Positions 63,328 to 64,000 of a stretch of 64,000 bases of DNA are shown here, piece by piece. Where the stretch lies: contig NZ_FNBN01000006.1 of the NCBI RefSeq assembly GCF_900102545.1, positions 1-64,000 of the forward strand, read 5' to 3'. Positions within the stretch are counted from its first letter, which is position 1. Each line of letters starts with the position of its first letter. The notes under the pieces are model-generated. The model did no database searches, was not told where the DNA came from, and saw nothing but the letters and a program-made list of their open reading frames with translations. A program made the translations under genes and the position numbers. Source of the stretch: Chitinophaga filiformis (GTDB lineage: Bacteria; Bacteroidota; Bacteroidia; Chitinophagales; Chitinophagaceae).

Positions 63328-64000
63328 TTATCTAAACCGCATAAGCTCCTCCCACTTAAACACCCACTCAGGCGTAACCAACAGTTTACCTGCATCAGCA
63401 GTATAATACCATGGAAAAGGAAGATTACCTGGATTCTTTAATATATGAATATCCTGCGCCGGCATATAACTCTGCGCCAATAGAAATACCTTCTGCCCTG
63501 CAGCATTCACCGCCATATCAACGACGAGGACAGCATGCCCCGGAGAACCACCACGGATAAACACATCACCAGCCCGTATATCCGATGGGGTAGAGACAGT
63601 CGCAAGCTCCTTACTCAACGATAAAGTCCCCGCATAAGAAAACACCGTTTGTAAATACTGATAAAAACAATCCTTACCCTGACAAGCCCTCGCTGCCAAT
63701 TGTCGCTGCAAACGCCCTTGCTTAACCGGGAACCGGAATCCCTTCATCCAGCTACTATAATCCATCAGCGTTCCATCAGTAGCATGAAACGCTATCCGCG
63801 TATACTGCTGAGTAGTATACATATATTCTGCATATAATCTGATCACAGCATCCGCACACTGCTGCAAATCTTTCTTTCCCACAGAAACATCCAGTACAGC
63901 AAACTGCGCTGACTGATTCGGCTTTCTTTCGCCATTATACAGATATACGGTATTGCTTGTTTTTAAAGGTACTTTCCTCAGCCACGCTCCAAACGAACCT
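63328..64000 (-). CDS. DUF4846 protein, 5' end beyond the window
   Basis: A partial gene of which 223 codons plus the stop are visible. The frame stays open to the right edge, where the translation begins GSFGAWLRKVPLKTSNTVYL, so the internal GTG at 63882 is not the true start. The visible part matches DUF4846: LQQCADAVIRLYAEYMY, DYSSWMKGFRF, GDVFIRGGSPGHAVLVVDMA and LLAQSYMPAQDIHILKNP. Family members are usually exported lipoproteins of unknown function in Bacteroidota. A conserved His in GSPGHAV and Asp in VVDMA suggest a possible active site. Confidence 0.85.
   Translation of the reverse strand, partial: GSFGAWLRKVPLKTSNTVYLYNGERKPNQSAQFAVLDVSVGKKDLQQCADAVIRLYAEYMYTTQQYTRIAFHATDGTLMDYSSWMKGFRFPVKQGRLQRQLAARACQGKDCFYQYLQTVFSYAGTLSLSKELATVSTPSDIRAGDVFIRGGSPGHAVLVVDMAVNAAGQKVFLLAQSYMPAQDIHILKNPGNLPFPWYYTADAGKLLVTPEWVFKWEELMRFR

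Overview
This 64 kb window looks like a chromosomal segment of a Bacteroidota bacterium, most likely of the family Chitinophagaceae and close to Chitinophaga (inference). The reasons are three SusC/SusD outer-membrane pairs, many lipoproteins with a Cys after a short hydrophobic leader, two proteins with type IX secretion (T9SS) C-terminal sorting domains, Bacteroidota-specific domains (DUF1735, DUF3826, DUF4846, DUF5007/5008-like, fasciclin lipoproteins), and promoters of the Bacteroidota form TTTG-N19-TAnnTTTG (clearest at 48139-48169 and 51258-51288). No phage, plasmid, IS transposase, integrase or CRISPR array was seen.

Layout. (1) 370-11980, minus strand: a five-gene pectin utilisation locus, SusC-SusD-pectate lyase/DUF3826-beta-helix protein-GH140 apiosidase, pointing to apiose-containing pectin (rhamnogalacturonan II type). 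(2) 12545-21396: single genes, namely a T9SS adhesin-like protein, GH20 hexosaminidase, AraC regulator with a small partner, CheY-like receiver, GH172 (DUF2961) enzyme and a macro-domain protein. (3) 21670-38901, minus strand: ten tightly packed genes, SusC-SusD-(fasciclin+2xCBM6)-DUF5007-SusC-SusD-fasciclin-DUF5008/beta-propeller-(phosphodiesterase+LamG)-(DUF1735+discoidin), with no recognisable glycosidase or lyase. A divergent 503-residue helical-repeat protein sits upstream. This is the least explained system in the window. (4) 41301-46184: an EmrAB-TolC-type efflux operon with a divergent AraC regulator. (5) 46459-51125: subtilase, tRNA-Gln(CUG), a frameshifted ADP-ribosyltransferase-like gene with a 43-codon upstream ORF, a DUF695-like protein and a T9SS tail-fibre-like protein. 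(6) 51418-55192: flavin amine oxidase plus thiamine-diphosphate 2-oxoacid decarboxylase, a plausible aromatic amino acid to aldehyde pathway. (7) 55515-57534: a divergent metallophosphatase and bacterial-type poly(ADP-ribose) glycohydrolase. (8) 57688-62853: GH43, GH2 and DUF1349 carbohydrate genes. (9) 63328 to the right edge: a partial DUF4846 gene.

Four non-coding signals stand out. A 147-bp inverted-repeat element with internal tandem repeats occurs at both ends of the window (201-347 and 63026-63172), and its arm changes keep the pairing. An identical 12-bp palindrome GTAATCGATTAC, of LacI-operator type, lies about 60 bp upstream of both the ten-gene operon and the GH2 gene, suggesting co-regulation. 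A perfect 39-bp-arm palindrome directly follows GH2. Short GGGTTGTCACCCCG palindromes are repeated at the left edge.
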